This document shows positions 9,897 to 20,955 of a stretch of DNA of 64,000 nt, piece by piece; the first letter of the stretch is position 1; the number at the start of each line of letters is the position of its first letter. Position numbers and translations under genes: made by a program. The notes below the pieces were generated by a model, which made no database searches, was not told the DNA's origin, and saw nothing but the letters and a program-made list of their open reading frames with translations. The stretch is from Chinchilla lanigera (taxonomy: Eukaryota > Chordata > Mammalia > Rodentia > Chinchillidae), in contig NW_004955463.1 in the NCBI RefSeq assembly GCF_000276665.1, positions 14,195,325-14,259,324 of the forward strand. Reading direction: 5' to 3'.

Positions 9897-10271
9897 CAAT
9901 ACCTGATACCCACAACTTAGGGGAAGAGAGCCTATTTTAGCTCAGTTTTAGGAGTTTCAGTCTATGGTTGACTGGCTCAAGCACAGAAATGGCATGGTGG
10001 AAGAGCTCTGGAGGAAAGCTGTTCACTTCAGGGCTACCAGGAAGCAGAGAGAAAAGGGAGGAGCCAGGAGTGAGATACACCCTTCCAGGTCATAGCCCTG
10101 GTGACCTTACTCTAACCAGGTCCTACATCCTAATAGCATGTCTGCTGCCAAACTGGCCAGAAGATGAATCTAGTGATAGGTACAGCACCCCCACAATCCA
10201 ACCATCTTCTAAAAGCTCCACCTCTGAGTGCATGAGACATTTACAGGACATTCTAGATCTAAGACATAACA
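9897..10271 (-). repeat. LTR of a second family, antisense, abutting the first
   Basis: Carries 'atggttgactggctcaagcacagaaatggcatggtggaag', 'tgttcacttcagggctaccaggaagcagagagaaaagg', 'ccctggtgaccttactctaaccaggtcc', 'aaaagctccacctctgag' and ends ACATAACA, matching the complement of a mammalian ERVL-class LTR pattern. Lies end to end with the sense LTR. Confidence 0.5.
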
Positions 10272-10344
10272 CCCAGTCTGCGGTGCTCAGTGATAGCAAC
10301 AGAAAATGGACAGTGGAGGAGAAGGATGTAGCTGGGAATATACC

Positions 10345-10432
10345 CACTGGGAATGAAGCTCCATGGTAGAGCACCTGCCTAGCATGTAAGAAGTCCTAGG
10401 TTCCATGCTCAACACCACAGAAGCAAAATACA
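10345..10432 (+). repeat. ID-type SINE, sense
   Basis: 'gaatgaagctccatggtagagcacctgcctagcatgtaag', 'ctaggttccatgctcaacacc' then an A-rich tail. Diverged A- and B-boxes. Confidence 0.75.
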
Positions 10433-12769
10433 ATAATGACCAAAAATTCAGTGGAGGGAGAGGAAATACAGTTCCCTGGGCCATTTGATAGTGTACCACA
10501 GGTGGAATGGATTTCAGTTTGTAAACCAGTAGGATGCTTGAGCAATGCCACTGTCTTGTTCTAAAATGAAGGGGAACAATGGCTTTCCTCAGAGGCAGAA
10601 AGGGGGCCGCTTCTATGCTATGGCCTAAGGCACACTGCACAGTCTGGGAGGTGAGCAGAAAGACATGGGCAAAATCTGCGAATGGACACCAGCCTTGGAC
10701 AAATGTCCTTCTGTTTCCCACCGTGCCTGCAGTGAGTGCTCAGCCTGTGTCAGTCTGGTTATCTAGAAAGACTACAAAAGAACACCGTGCTGTTGGACAT
10801 GTGCTTATGGGGGCAATAGTTTCTCCCTGGTAGCCAACCCTAACACAACTTTTCCTTTGATAAAATACTTGAAAGACAAAGGTTCTCAGGTGCTCTCTGG
10901 GAGCAGGTTGTGGCTGGAGAAGAGCCATGATGGAACCAAACTGTAGGGGAAGAGACAGCACAACAGAGGGTGGGGCCAGAGGAGCTCACCTCCGCTTCTC
11001 ATCGAGCTGCTTTGAGGGCAGCCTAGTACAAGCTGGTGCCTGGAGCTTGGTGGGCGCCCACTCTTGTTCTGGTCCAGCGATTCCAGGATTGTGGTGGGCC
11101 TTCCTGGAATGGAACACCTCCTGAGTCCGCCTTGGGACTCCACCCCGAGGGAGCAGGGCTTGGTGGAGGTAGCGTGCCACTCCACACTTGGGTCTGTAGC
11201 TCAAGACGGTGGCAGGAGCAAGGACATGCTAGGACAGAGCCACTGCCTTCTGCACACAGGCCCAAGTCATTAAGGGAATGCCATGGCTATAAAAGCAAAT
11301 TTGGCAAGTTTTTAAAGAGCTGAAATAACTTTGCCCATCCATGCCAGCAGCTCATTAGTTCAAGCCGGATGGCTCAGTTCAGACAGACAGCCTTGCACCC
11401 TGGGCAGGGGCGCCCCATATCCTGCTGCCAGTTAGGAAGAGGGGCTGGCGTACTTGCCGGTCTTGGCAGCTGGCTCCTCAACCAGCATAGGAGACCAAGT
11501 AGGCTGTCATTCATCAGGACAGTGGGCACCTTTGCCCTGAAATGGCTCCAGTTTTCACACTCTCAGCTTCCAGCTTCCCGTAGAGAAGTAGAAGAAATAG
11601 AGTGAGCAAGAGCCCTGGCTAGAAGTTGTGATCCGTCTCCTTAGACACAAAACACAGCCTCAGCAAACGGCTTTATTTAGAGCTAAATGGCTATGGCGCC
11701 TGGGAAGTCTTGCCATTTGAAATATCCCTGCTGGGTTTACTTCCTACTATACCCCCTCCCTGCGGTAATGAACTCAGAAGATTTCTCTGGGAAGATTTTA
11801 CTTTGAATCCTCACTTGCCTGATCCCAAAAGTGTGGCCTTGGGAAGGCCAGTTGGCCCATCTCGCTATGGGGATTGTTATGATTTAATGAGAGTGTGGGA
11901 GTGAAAGTTCTTTATAAATAAGGACACACATTGTGGATGAAGTTCAAAATTAGTGAGGGTCATGGCAGGAGCCTCAAAAACTCTGACAAGGCAGGTCTGG
12001 CTACTGAGGACTCTTCTACAACTCTAGATCCTCGTGACAAACATGGTGCAGGCATCTTCAGGGTAATGGAGAACAGCCCTTTCGGCTAGTGGAGTGCGGG
12101 GTGTCGAAGCTCACCCAGAGTGGATCTCATGGCTGGGGACTGGCGAGGGCCTGTTCAGCAAACCTCTCCACTGAAGGGCCTCTGGAGAGTTCTTGGGGAG
12201 AATGCAAACTTGAGCATCCTGGGTCTTCCCTGGGTGCACCCATCTGAGCTCTGGTGTCGGGTTCCTCCCTGGGGACACACTGTGGAGCCGAGCTGCTCTG
12301 TCTGTCCTTACTTTGCCTGTCACTGGGGTGGTGCCTTTGAAGATTTCTGAAATGGAGCAACCTCACTGAAATGCCAGCACCCTCTAAGGGGGAGAGTTTC
12401 AAACAGGTACGGAAGGCCAGGCTGCTCCCAAGGCTGATGCCTCTGTGAGCCAGCCACGTCCTGCCCCTCTGGCTCCTCAGGTCATGCTATCCTGCCGAAG
12501 AAGGCTCAGAAATGCTCAAGCTCTGGGACTCACGTTTCCTTCAAAGAAAAGTCAAAAAATAGAATTACCTTCTTTTTCATTTTTCTCCTGCCAACACATA
12601 TAGTCCATGATAGGCAGAGTCCACCCAGGAATGGAGCCGGGTTCATTTAAGTGGGGGAATTGATGAACAGTGTGGCTCCATCTCTCTGTGCTCGTTTCCC
12701 CCATGTTCTCTTCCTCGTATTGTATTTTAGCCCATCCCTCCTGAAGTGTAGGAACCCATAAAGATAAAC
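10433..12769. other. 2.3 kb without recognised repeat or gene
   Basis: No repeat family or coding exon recognised. Open frames here (up to 95 codons) overlap each other on both strands and have no domain. A block at about 11640-11730 ('ggctttatttagagctaaatggctatggc') looks less random and could be a conserved non-coding stretch; that needs an alignment. Confidence 0.3.
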
Positions 12770-12908
12770 AAATTTTTGATTAATTCAACAAACCTGAAAC
12801 TGTATGTCTATATTAGGTATTTTATAGGTACTTCTTTTACTTGTCACTTTCAAAGTCTCTAAAAAGAAATAAAAAGTAAAAGAATTGTAAGGGAAGAAAT
12901 GAAACTGT

Positions 12909-13114
12909 TACTGGGCATGTACACACCTATAATCCCAGCACTAGGGAGGCTGAGGCAGGAGGATTGTTGTGAGTTTCAGGCCAGCCTGGGCTACATAATG
13001 AGTTTAAGGCCAGTCTGAACTACAGTGAGACCCTGTCTCTAAAGAAAAGAGAGAGAGAGAGAGAGAGAAAGAGAAAGAGAAAGAAAAAGAAAGAAAGTAA
13101 AAGAAAGAAAAGAG
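12909..13114 (+). repeat. B1 SINE, sense, with 9-bp TSD and GA-rich tail
   Basis: 'ataatcccagcactagggaggctgaggcagga' then 'ccagcctgggctacataatgagtttaaggccagtctgaactacagtgagaccctgtctc' with the internal 29-bp-type duplication. The tail has become (GA)n/(AAAG)n to about 13110. TGAAACTGT at 12900-12908 and 13115-13123 is the target duplication, and removing the insert restores L1. Confidence 0.93.
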
Positions 13115-13305
13115 TGAAACTGTCATTGCTTACAGATTACATGAATGCCTACATGGATAACCTGAAAAGATTCTCAGATAAACTCAGAATTAAAATGTGA
13201 GTTTAGCAAGGTCACTTGGTATAAGAGCAATATGCAAAAATCAAGTGTGCTTGTATATTCTCACAAAAAAAGTTTAAAAATTATACCCTATATAGGGCTG
13301 GGGGT

Positions 13306-13388
13306 ATATAGCTCAGAGGTAGAGTGTTTGTCTTACATGCGTGAGGCCCTGAGTGTGATCCTCAGCATCACAAACAAAATAGAATAAG
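13306..13388 (+). repeat. ID-type SINE, sense, in L1
   Basis: 'ggctgggggtatatagctcagaggtagagtgtttg' holds the A-box and 'cctgagtgtgatcctcagcatc' the B-box, then an A-rich tail. Confidence 0.85.
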
Positions 13389-13525
13389 CAGAAAACCTAC
13401 ATATATACCATTTATAACAGCACCTAAAAATCACATTTAGGAATACATCTAAAAAATGATGTGCTGTATCTCTTCACTGAAAATTATGAAACATTCCCAA
13501 CAGAAATGAAAGAAGAGGTGAATAT

Positions 13526-13985
13526 GTACCTCAGTCATGTACCGTGTGCCACTTTGCACAGCAGGAATTGGTGGAGCCAGATGTGGATTTGGTCTTTTTC
13601 CTTCCGGGCTTTGTATTCTTGCTGCAGTCACTGCTCTGGGACACCCACCTGGGTCTGCCTTTCCTGGGGAAGGCACCTGCATGCTGGACTTCCCTTCTAC
13701 TACCTGTCTTCAAAGCACTGGAAAACTGGAAAGGAATGCTGATATCATATTAATGTAAGGTTCTCCTTTAGGGAACTCAGGAGTCAGCCAAAGAACAGGC
13801 ACACACCAGCCTTCCTCCTTCTGTCACTGGCATAGGAAAAGCTCCTGCTGGTGGAAGGGATAGAGGGAAGGAGCGGGTGAGATGTGACAAGCTATTTTTT
13901 GGCTTCAGAATCACAAGCTCTGTGAGTAGTGGTCATCTTGGACTGTAGAAAAGAGATTGCACTCATTTCTGAAGTTTCAAAGACA
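13526..13985. other. unique sequence, nothing recognised
   Basis: Four overlapping frames of 60-93 codons on both strands around 13450-13760; none has a recognisable domain. Confidence 0.35.
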
Positions 13986-13989
13986 CTCA

Positions 13990-14160
13990 ATCCACAATCA
14001 GCCAGGATGTAAAGCATCTGACATTGTACCCGGCACATAATAAACCCTCAATAAATATCAAATTTCCTTTTCCTGCTAGGGTGCAGCACAGTGTGAGGAT
14101 GCTTTGGGGAGCACCAAAGAAATATAAGGCTGCATCCCAGGCTTTAAAGAGCTTAGTGAC
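13990..14160. repeat. L2/MIR-like ancient fragments
   Basis: 'ggcacataataaaccctcaataaatatcaa' resembles an L2/MIR 3' end, and the following 'aaggctgcatcccaggctttaaagagcttagtgac' resembles antisense L2. Short and diverged. Confidence 0.4.
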
Positions 14161-14289
14161 TTAGCAATATTCAGCTATGAATCCCACCCACCAAATGGAG
14201 AAAAAAGCACAGAAATCCCCTCCCACTGAGCCAGGGCCTCTCTGGATGTGAAAATGAGAAGCGTCAGGCTCAGCCCGCTGAGCCCCTGC

Positions 14290-14700
14290 CCCTCTCTTCC
14301 CACCCCCTGGTTTCAATCTGTTTAATTATTTTTTCATGTGTGCTCTAGCAAGCCTGTTATTTTTATGGGTCGCTGTCTATTAATTTTTCTCCCTCCATCC
14401 TTCCGTCTTTCAGCACGATCAGGACAGTGCAGACAGAGGGCTGGAGTCAGGCTCCAGTGGACGGAGATTACACAGATATATATAGAGATGAGAGCAAGCA
14501 AGCAAGCAAATGCGGTTACCTCTGAGGCTGCAGAGAAGCTGTTAAGTGGCGGAGATTTAAAGCTTCATTCGCCTCTGTACTAACTTCAAGCTGTTCTAAG
14601 CCCAGTCTCCCAGACGACAAAACTCAGACCAGCTGCGCGAGAGAGGATATTACTCCCGACGGAGCCTCAGGTCTGATTTAGAGGGTGCTTAGAGGAGGCA
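14290..14700. other. candidate conserved non-coding block
   Basis: Alternates AT-rich homeodomain-like cores (TTTAATTATTTTTT, 'gtctattaatttttct') with unusually CpG-containing, non-repetitive sequence ('gctgcgcgagag', 'actcccgacggagcc'). No repeat family fits. A GCAA tandem lies near 14497-14512. Inference from sequence texture only. Confidence 0.25.
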
Positions 14701-15329
14701 AGTGGGGCAGACGACACTGAATAGAGTTTTATTTCTGGGGAAACTTTCTCTGCTGAAGACAAAGCTAAGGACAGAAAGAAAACACTCATCAGTCATCTAG
14801 AGTGGATGCAACAGATGAGAATTGGAGTCTACAGCAGGGCAGGCAAAAATGGGGTCTCATCTAGGGCAGAAGCCCTCACCTGAGAGGGTGATGAAATAGG
14901 AGTGGGGCTATCAGAAGATGCAGTCCTTGTTTCAGCAGTATTTGGAGCATCACCTGTCTAGAAGCAGGGTGCTGGGACCATGTGGCTTCATAAGGTCATT
15001 TCCCATTTTTTGTTGGTCTAAAATGTGCACAGTCAGGCAGCCTGGTGCATGGCAAATTGGGTTTCCAAGTGAAAGTGAATTTCTGGAGGTAGGCGGTGGA
15101 GAAGCCACTACCTGGCTCCCCTATAGAAGCAGAAATAATACTGAGGACCCAGCAACAGAAAAAACCTGAATGGGGGCAAGCAACAGCAGAGAGATTACTT
15201 CAAAAAGTGGCAGTTGGAAGGGACTATGGGAGCTGAGGAAGAACAAGGAAGAAGAAAACTTCACTTGCTGTAAAACTGGGAGAACTTCAGAGGTCCAGCT
15301 GAATCATCTTTAATGTAAAGTGCACAGAC
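14701..15329. other. unique sequence, nothing recognised
   Basis: No repeat, RNA gene or coding exon recognised. Confidence 0.35.
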
Positions 15330-15680
15330 TGCCTCTTAAGCGTTCCCCAAAAGCCCATTTGTTAAAGACTTGGTCCCCAGGCTTTCAATATTGGGAGGTG
15401 GTGGAACCTTTAAGGGGTGGGGCCTACTGGGAGGTCTTTAGGTCATTGGGGGTATGTATTGTGGCATCCTAGTCCCTTCCTCATTGTCTCCTTTGCTTCT
15501 TGGCCATGAGGTGAGTACCACATATTTCTGGCTCTGATATGCTGCCTTCCCTCAGCTCATAGCCACAGGGCCAACCAGTTATGGGCTGGACCTCCAGAAC
15601 AGTGAGCCAAACTTTTCTCTTCATAATTTAATGTTCTCAGCTATTCCATTATATGATTACTGATGGAAAGGTGACTAATA
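15330..15680 (+). repeat. ERVL/MaLR-like LTR, sense
   Basis: 'aagacttggtccccaggc', 'gggaggtggtggaacctttaaggggtggggcctactgggaggtc', 'ttggccatgaggtgag', 'gggccaaccagttatgggctgg', 'cagtgagcc' and a GTGACTAATA end. Same layout as the LTRs at 18781 and 61801. Confidence 0.6.
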
Positions 15681-15814
15681 TCTTAGTGCAGTTGGGGTTA
15701 ATCTTGGGTCTCACTGACTGAATCCTAATGACATGGTTTGACAATTTGAGAGCTAAGAGCTGGCTGCCAGTGGAGGGGTGCTGTACTTGATCCCAAGTCA
15801 GCGGGAGAAGCTTT

Positions 15815-15911
15815 GTCTTTTTTTTTTTTTTTTTTTCCAGTGCTGAGTATAGAACCCAGGACCTTACATATACTAGGCAAACACTCAACCATTGAGCTAT
15901 CTCCCTAGCCA
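15815..15911 (-). repeat. ID-type SINE, antisense, 10-bp TSD
   Basis: A run of about 20 T, then 'tgagtatagaacccaggacc' and 'attgagctatctccctagcc'. GAGAAGCTTT at 15805-15814 and 15912-15921 is a perfect target duplication. Confidence 0.93.
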
Positions 15912-15921
15912 GAGAAGCTTT

Positions 15922-17454
15922 ATATAATGAAGAGTTCTCTGGGATAGCTCTGGAGCTGGTTAGCATCAGGTTTAAGGATCTACAAATACAGTGTTGTTTT
16001 ATTTTTCTTCCAAAGGTGTGGGGTTGGGTAAAAGAGAAAATACTACATTTTGCTTGAAAAATTTGTCTGCCTTGTGGGTTAAGATGGAACTTTCTTCCTG
16101 GGAGAGGCTACTACAGGGAGCAGCTGGGAATGTGGCCAGTGGCCCAAGCAGACATGGACATGCTTCCTGTTCTGCAGCTGTGCAGGGGGCCTGTGTGCAC
16201 TGAGTGACCAGCCTCAGCAGCAGAATTGGAGCAGGGAAGATCAAAGCTTATATTAGGGTTTTCTCTTTTCCACAAGCCTTTCTAGCAACCAACCTGCTCT
16301 ATATCCTTCCCTGTGCGCATTCTGTCTTCCCTCCCTAGGGGTGACTGACTGTCACTAAGAAAATAATTATTGAGCTCAGTATTTACCCAGAAAGCATGGA
16401 ATCCCTCATGTGACACATTAGATGCCAGAAGAATAAAGGCCAAATTTGTTGCTAAAATATCAGAAGCAGAACATCTTTTATGCCTAAACTCATCAATTTC
16501 TTCTGATTCCTTCAGATGGATTTCATTCAAATGGATCATGAAGTGTGTCATCTGTATCCCTTCTTTAGAGACATCTTGAGTCATAGTCAAAGTAAATCAG
16601 GCATAAGGTTAAGCCAGTTACACAGTAACTTTCACACTCTGAACAATGCTAGGAAAGTGCACGGAACCTGGAAAAGAACATTGTCCCTTCATCATCCTTT
16701 TGGGCCACACTGGTGGGGAGACATGATGTGCACAAAGCTGGGAGCTGCATCTCTAGGTGATGTGGCCGTGTGTGGTACGAGCTGGAATCAGATGTGGGAA
16801 AAGTTCACTTTGTTTTTTCTCCCTGTCCTCTCTGGTAGAACTTGTCCTTGGGCCTAAGCATCCTTTCCTGCTGGGAGATGGGACTTTTCGGGTCACTCTA
16901 CAAAAGGGGGAAGCTGCATGCCAGAACAGCAGGAATACAAGGCAGGTCACCAGATGAAATGCACCAAAGAAACGGTGCAAAATGCAGAGGACTAACAGAC
17001 TTCTTTCTGAAGAGTAAGGGGCAGGATATACATGATCTCTTTCAGAGACCTTTAAGGTAGAAGTAGAAACCTCCATGAAATATGTCAGCACAATTAAGGA
17101 GAGGATAGATTTTTTTTTTTCCTTTGAGAAAGAAAGGCCTCTCTGGTACCCCACAAATTGCTTGACTGTGTGGAGGGCCGGCTGAGCACTTAGCCTACAA
17201 TTCCAAGCCGTTTGTTTCCATGAGAGTAGAAAAATGTGGGAGGAAGTGCCTGAGGAGAGGGAGAGATGTGGACAGAAGCCAACTGAAGGGAAAGAAACAG
17301 GTACACTTGAGAAAGAAGAATGGCTAGCAAGGGAAGGAAGGGGCCAAATGTTCAATAACCAAGCGAGCCCTCTAAATGGAGCAGAGACATGAACTTGCCT
17401 CTTGATATGACTGTGGGTGTACACTCAACTCTTGTTGAGCTTGTGTCCTCCCGA
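15922..17454. other. unique sequence, nothing recognised
   Basis: Includes the longest uninterrupted minus-strand frame of ordinary sequence (16753-17424, 223 codons); its product is rich in S, L, F and H, has no domain I recognise and no splice or UTR context, so I treat it as chance. Confidence 0.35.
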
Positions 17455-17910
17455 CCAAGATGATTACATAACCTCTCATTTTTAGCCGACTAATGTGCTG
17501 CATTAATAGCTTTTTTTATTGGCTTTTTATGAAAGGATGATATGTCCAAGCTTTTTAGTAGTTAGTCAAATTGTCAAGTTGCTCATAAACCAAGACAAGT
17601 TAGAAATGGCTTTCCTCTCTCCTGAAGAAGTTGGACAGGCCTAGGGATGATCTTTTGAAAGTGCTCAGACAAGAAGAGGTGGCTGTAGATAGAGTGGAGG
17701 TGAGCAGGTTTCCTAGTGCTTATTTACTTTTAATTCAACAGCCCTAGGGCCAGGCAAATTATTTAGTTCTTGACTTGGTAGCCAGAGGCCAACACTAGAA
17801 GCCAAGAATTATGATTTAATGGAGGTTAATTATCATTCCTATCCTAGAAATATATTCTAGGTCATTAATCTGCAACCATCCTATTGCAATTGCTTCCTTT
17901 TTGGGAGAAG
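17455..17910. other. candidate conserved non-coding block
   Basis: Repeat-free AT-rich sequence with clustered TAAT/ATTA and TTTATG/TTTATT cores ('gcattaatagc', 'ggctttttatgaaagg', 'ggaggttaattatcattcc', 'ggtcattaatctgc'). Texture is that of developmental enhancers; no direct proof. Confidence 0.25.
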
Positions 17911-18780
17911 AGGAGAAAGTTTCTTCTTCCATTTGCAGGAATGAAGCAAGAGATTTCAGGAATTTAACGCCCAAGGTTCCATTCTGTGTGTGTATCTTAG
18001 AGACTCCCAGGCTTAGGACAAAGTAGGACTGGGATTTGTTTAGTCAGAAGTGATATGCTGGTGTGGTTTCAAAGGTGGTCTCTACATAAAGTATTTTATG
18101 CAGAGCTAACAGATCTTAGAGATGGTCTCATCTGAGTGCCTCATTTCATAGATGGCGGTCAGAGAGGAAAAGGAGCTTCATGTACAGAGGAGCAGAGCCC
18201 CCTGGACCCAGTCTTCCAGCTCCTTATCATTTTACAGGGCTTCTTCCACTGGAAGTCAAGTGCCCCCATTGGCTGGCTGGCTGTGCCGGGGAAGCACAAC
18301 TTTCCCCCATTGTGATCCGGTATCATTTCTGCCTTTCTTGTTTCTTCTGCTTCATTTCTAGAGCTCATCCTCCTCTGTCCTTGCTGTCCCATGAAGCAAG
18401 GCTGAGGCAGGGTGCTGTGCATCCAAATCCATGCACAAAGCAAAGACAAAACCCTGGAGCTTACAGGTATGGCTAAGATGCCTGTCTTCTCCACGCTTAC
18501 TGCCAGGGCTGGCCCTGAGTTTGAAAATGTTGCGTGCTCACCATGGCTAAATCCCTCTGTTCCATGTGCCTGTTTCTCTCTTACTCTGCTCTTCCTTCCA
18601 GTCATTTATGTAGCCATGCTGTTTTGATGTTGGGCAGGCAAAATACTGAATGATGGAGACTGCTGCCTTCTAGTCTCAGACAGGCCCAGAAGCGAAGGAA
18701 AATAACTGCTCTGACAGGAACCTCCCTCTTCTCATGAAAGGGGCCCTGCTCTTTCTGTGATCCAGAAGAGGGCCATTACT
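17911..18780. other. unique sequence, nothing recognised
   Basis: Overlapping frames on both strands at 18152-18627 (up to 148 codons) carry no recognisable domain. Confidence 0.35.
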
Positions 18781-19150
18781 GTTTGGCTGTGTGGTAAAGG
18801 TTTGGTCACCAGCCTGTGATGCTGTTGGGAGGTGGCGGAACCTTTAGGAGGTGGATCTTGAAGGGAGGACGTTAGGTCACTGGAGTGTGCCCTTGAAGGG
18901 ATATTGGGAGGCTGGTGCCTTACTCTTTCTTTGCTTCTCAGTTTTCACGAAGTGAACAGTCTTCCTCTACTGGAAGCCATGATGTGCTCCAGCCGCCATG
19001 ATGTATGGTGCTACCAAAGGCCAGGAGCAAATAGGCAAAGTGACTATGGACTGAAATCTCTGGAACTGTGAGTGAAAATAATTTTTTTTGTTCTTTTAAA
19101 TTAGTTATCTCGGGTATTTTCTCATAGTCCTGGGAAAGCTGACTAACACT
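18781..19150 (+). repeat. ERVL/MaLR-like LTR, sense
   Basis: 'gctgttgggaggtggcggaacctttaggaggtggatc', 'cactggagtgtgcccttgaaggg', 'aagtgactatggactgaaatctctggaactgtgagtgaaaat', 'ttatctcgggtattttctcat', 'gaaagctgactaacac'. Full-length by comparison with 61801-62185. Confidence 0.65.
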
Positions 19151-19494
19151 AGGCCAGTGGCTACAATCTTTTCCTTTCAGAGAGGGAAAGTAGAGGCAGA
19201 AAGTCCCGAGTAAGGGACATTCTTGGAGAAATAGGATGCAGATCTTGCCATTTCTTATTTGTTACTACACTTTTAAAAAATCACTAGAGTGGGCAGAATT
19301 CCAAATTAATGGAATCTCTGATTGATAGAATTCTTAATATATTAATTTAATAGAATTATTAATATACTAGGTGTTTTAGATCTATTGTTCCAAAAAGTTC
19401 AAGACACATTATGTATAGACTTTAAGTTCTGTCATGAAAGGTAAAAGAGATAATAAGAAAGTTATGTGGAAAGAACAGGTGATTAAAAACATAT
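19151..19494. other. unique AT-rich sequence
   Basis: Contains an imperfect AT palindrome near 19328-19375 built from ATTAATATA/TAATAGAATTATTAATATA. No family recognised. Confidence 0.4.
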
Positions 19495-19760
19495 TAATTC
19501 ATGCTTGTGCTCAGCAAGGGCTTATGGAGGGCTTACAATACCTCAACACACAACACTGACTGCTGAGAAGACAGAAAAATGTGAAACAGTATTTCCTCTT
19601 CGTGAGCTGACAGTGAGGGAAAGATCTGTGGAGGCTTATGGGGTCAGGAAGAGTTTCACCAATGGAAATAAACTTGAGGTAGACCTTGACGGGTTGAAAA
19701 GCTTTGCATTAACATGAAGAGAACACGATTGCAGGCAGAGGAAAGGCAGGGATCCAGATC
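19495..19760 (-). repeat. L2 fragment, antisense
   Basis: 'tgctcagcaagggcttatgg', 'gaaacagtatttcctcttcgtgagctgacagtgaggg', 'ggtcaggaagagtttcacc' and 'gtagaccttgacggg' follow the L2 complement order. Confidence 0.5.
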
Positions 19761-19870
19761 AGCTTTATTATGACTTATTTCAGTCTTGTTGAAGAAGGAG
19801 TATTTGGGAAAGTAACAGAAGATAGCACATGATAGGTAGGGTAGGGGCAGAGCATTGAATGCCATGAAAG

Positions 19871-20140
19871 GAAGAGTCAACAGCACAGCGCCTGCCTGGC
19901 AGGCGCAAGGTCATGAGTTCAATTCCTGGTACCAGAAAAAAAAACAAAACAAGACAACAAGATTAACTTTTAGCCGGGCGTGGTGGCACACGCTTGTAAT
20001 CCCAGCACTCGGGAGGCTGAGGCAGGAGGATCGTTGTGAGTTCGACACCAGCCTGGGCTACAAAGTGAGCTCAAGGACAGCCTGAACTGCATAGTGAGAC
20101 CCTGTCTCAAAAAGACCAAAAAAAAAAAAAGAAGAGTCAA
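19871..20140 (+). repeat. composite ID+B1 SINE unit flanked by one TSD
   Basis: GAAGAGTCAA occurs at 19871-19880 and 20131-20140. Between them lie a 5'-truncated ID-type unit (19881-19935, B-box 'gtcatgagttcaattcc'), an A-rich linker (19936-19970) and a complete B1 (19972-20112, with the 29-bp duplication) ending in poly(A). No duplication separates ID from B1, so the pair appears to have inserted as one reverse-transcribed RNA. The order ID-then-B1 is opposite to the dimeric B1-ID SINEs elsewhere in this window. Confidence 0.85.
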
Positions 20141-20291
20141 AGGAAGGAGGACAAAGACTAAGCAGTGTTTAATCTAAACCTTCCAGCAAACAGATTAAAA
20201 AAAAAAAGATAAAAGAAAAAGCCTTTTTAATCTGGCCCAACCAGGACAACAGCGGATACTGACACGCCGGCACAAACATGACCTTGGACTA

Positions 20292-20308
20292 GAGTGTGTG
20301 TGTGTGTT
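20292..20308. repeat. (GT)n microsatellite
   Basis: Six to seven GT units. Confidence 0.8.
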
Positions 20309-20815
20309 GGAGGGACACCCAGGGACTCTCAGTACCTGTAGGTGACCTGGGGGTGGGAAGGAGGGCGCCATAGTGTAGCTGCCATCTCCCTGCACATGTT
20401 TGAATTCGGGACTGACAAGACAAGCTGGATAATTCTGCTTAGTTGTGTCTTGAATTCCCCTCTCTGTGGTACAGGATCCCCTTGAAGCGTGACAGCTGCG
20501 ATGACTTCCAGATGTTTGCCTCCTGTCTTCCAGCGGGCTGGGGTGGATGTGGTAAACTCGGCGATGGAAACTGAAAACCCGGCCAGATGGACCGTGTCAG
20601 CATCAGCCACACTCACATCTGGCTTCAATACCTGCAGTGATAACCAGAACAAATGGTCGCTGTTCCCACTGCCCTTGGCTTGTCAGCGTCCACGGGACAC
20701 AGTCAGGACAGCACGAGCACCAGGCAGGTGTGTGGTTCGGGTCATGCAGGTTGAGGACATCAGAGAGGGCAAACTGGGCCTGGAGCCCCAGACCCAAGCC
20801 CACTGGTTGGAGTTT
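20309..20815. other. unique sequence, nothing recognised
   Basis: Frames at 20329-20652 (minus, 107 codons) and 20489-20854 (plus, 121 codons) overlap; neither resembles a known domain. Confidence 0.35.
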
Positions 20816-20955
20816 TGGCTCAGTTTGGCTTTGCCTGGCTGGACTGGAACTTGAGATCGTCCTGCCTCAGCCTCCCTGAGTGCTGGGATTACAGGCATGT
20901 GCTGCCATGCCTGGCCTTTCCTCTGCTCTCTACCACTGAGCTACACCCCATCCTT
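20816..20955 (-). repeat. B1 SINE, antisense, with ID-like end
   Basis: 'ggactggaacttgagatcgtcctgcctcagcctccctgagtgctgggattacaggcatgtgctgcc' is a B1 complement, followed by 'ctctctaccactgagctacacccc', an ID complement. Confidence 0.75.

Larger units (their letters stand above)
12770..13525 (+). repeat. L1 ORF2 fragment, sense, split by B1 and ID insertions
   Basis: L1 reverse-transcriptase 3' region: 'ggaagaaatgaaactgt' then, after the B1, 'cattgcttacagattacatgaatgcctacatgg', 'gtgagtttagcaaggtcac', 'gcaatatgcaaaaatcaa', and after the ID 'accatttataacagcac', 'ggaatacatctaaaaaatgatgtgctgtatctcttcactgaaaa'. Left edge is approximate. Decayed, no open frame. Confidence 0.8.

Noticed and set aside
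10287..10721. 144-codon minus-strand frame
   Set aside because: Part is the translated complement of an ID SINE (MEPRTSYMLGRCSTMELHSQ); the rest has no domain.
16753..17424. 223-codon minus-strand open frame
   Set aside because: Length is within reach of chance in 64 kb. Composition is S/L/F/H-rich without a domain, overlapping plus-strand frames are equally long in part, and there is no splice, promoter or poly(A) context.
20329..20854. overlapping 107- and 121-codon frames on opposite strands
   Set aside because: Neither has a recognisable domain, and the right end of the plus-strand frame runs into a B1 complement.
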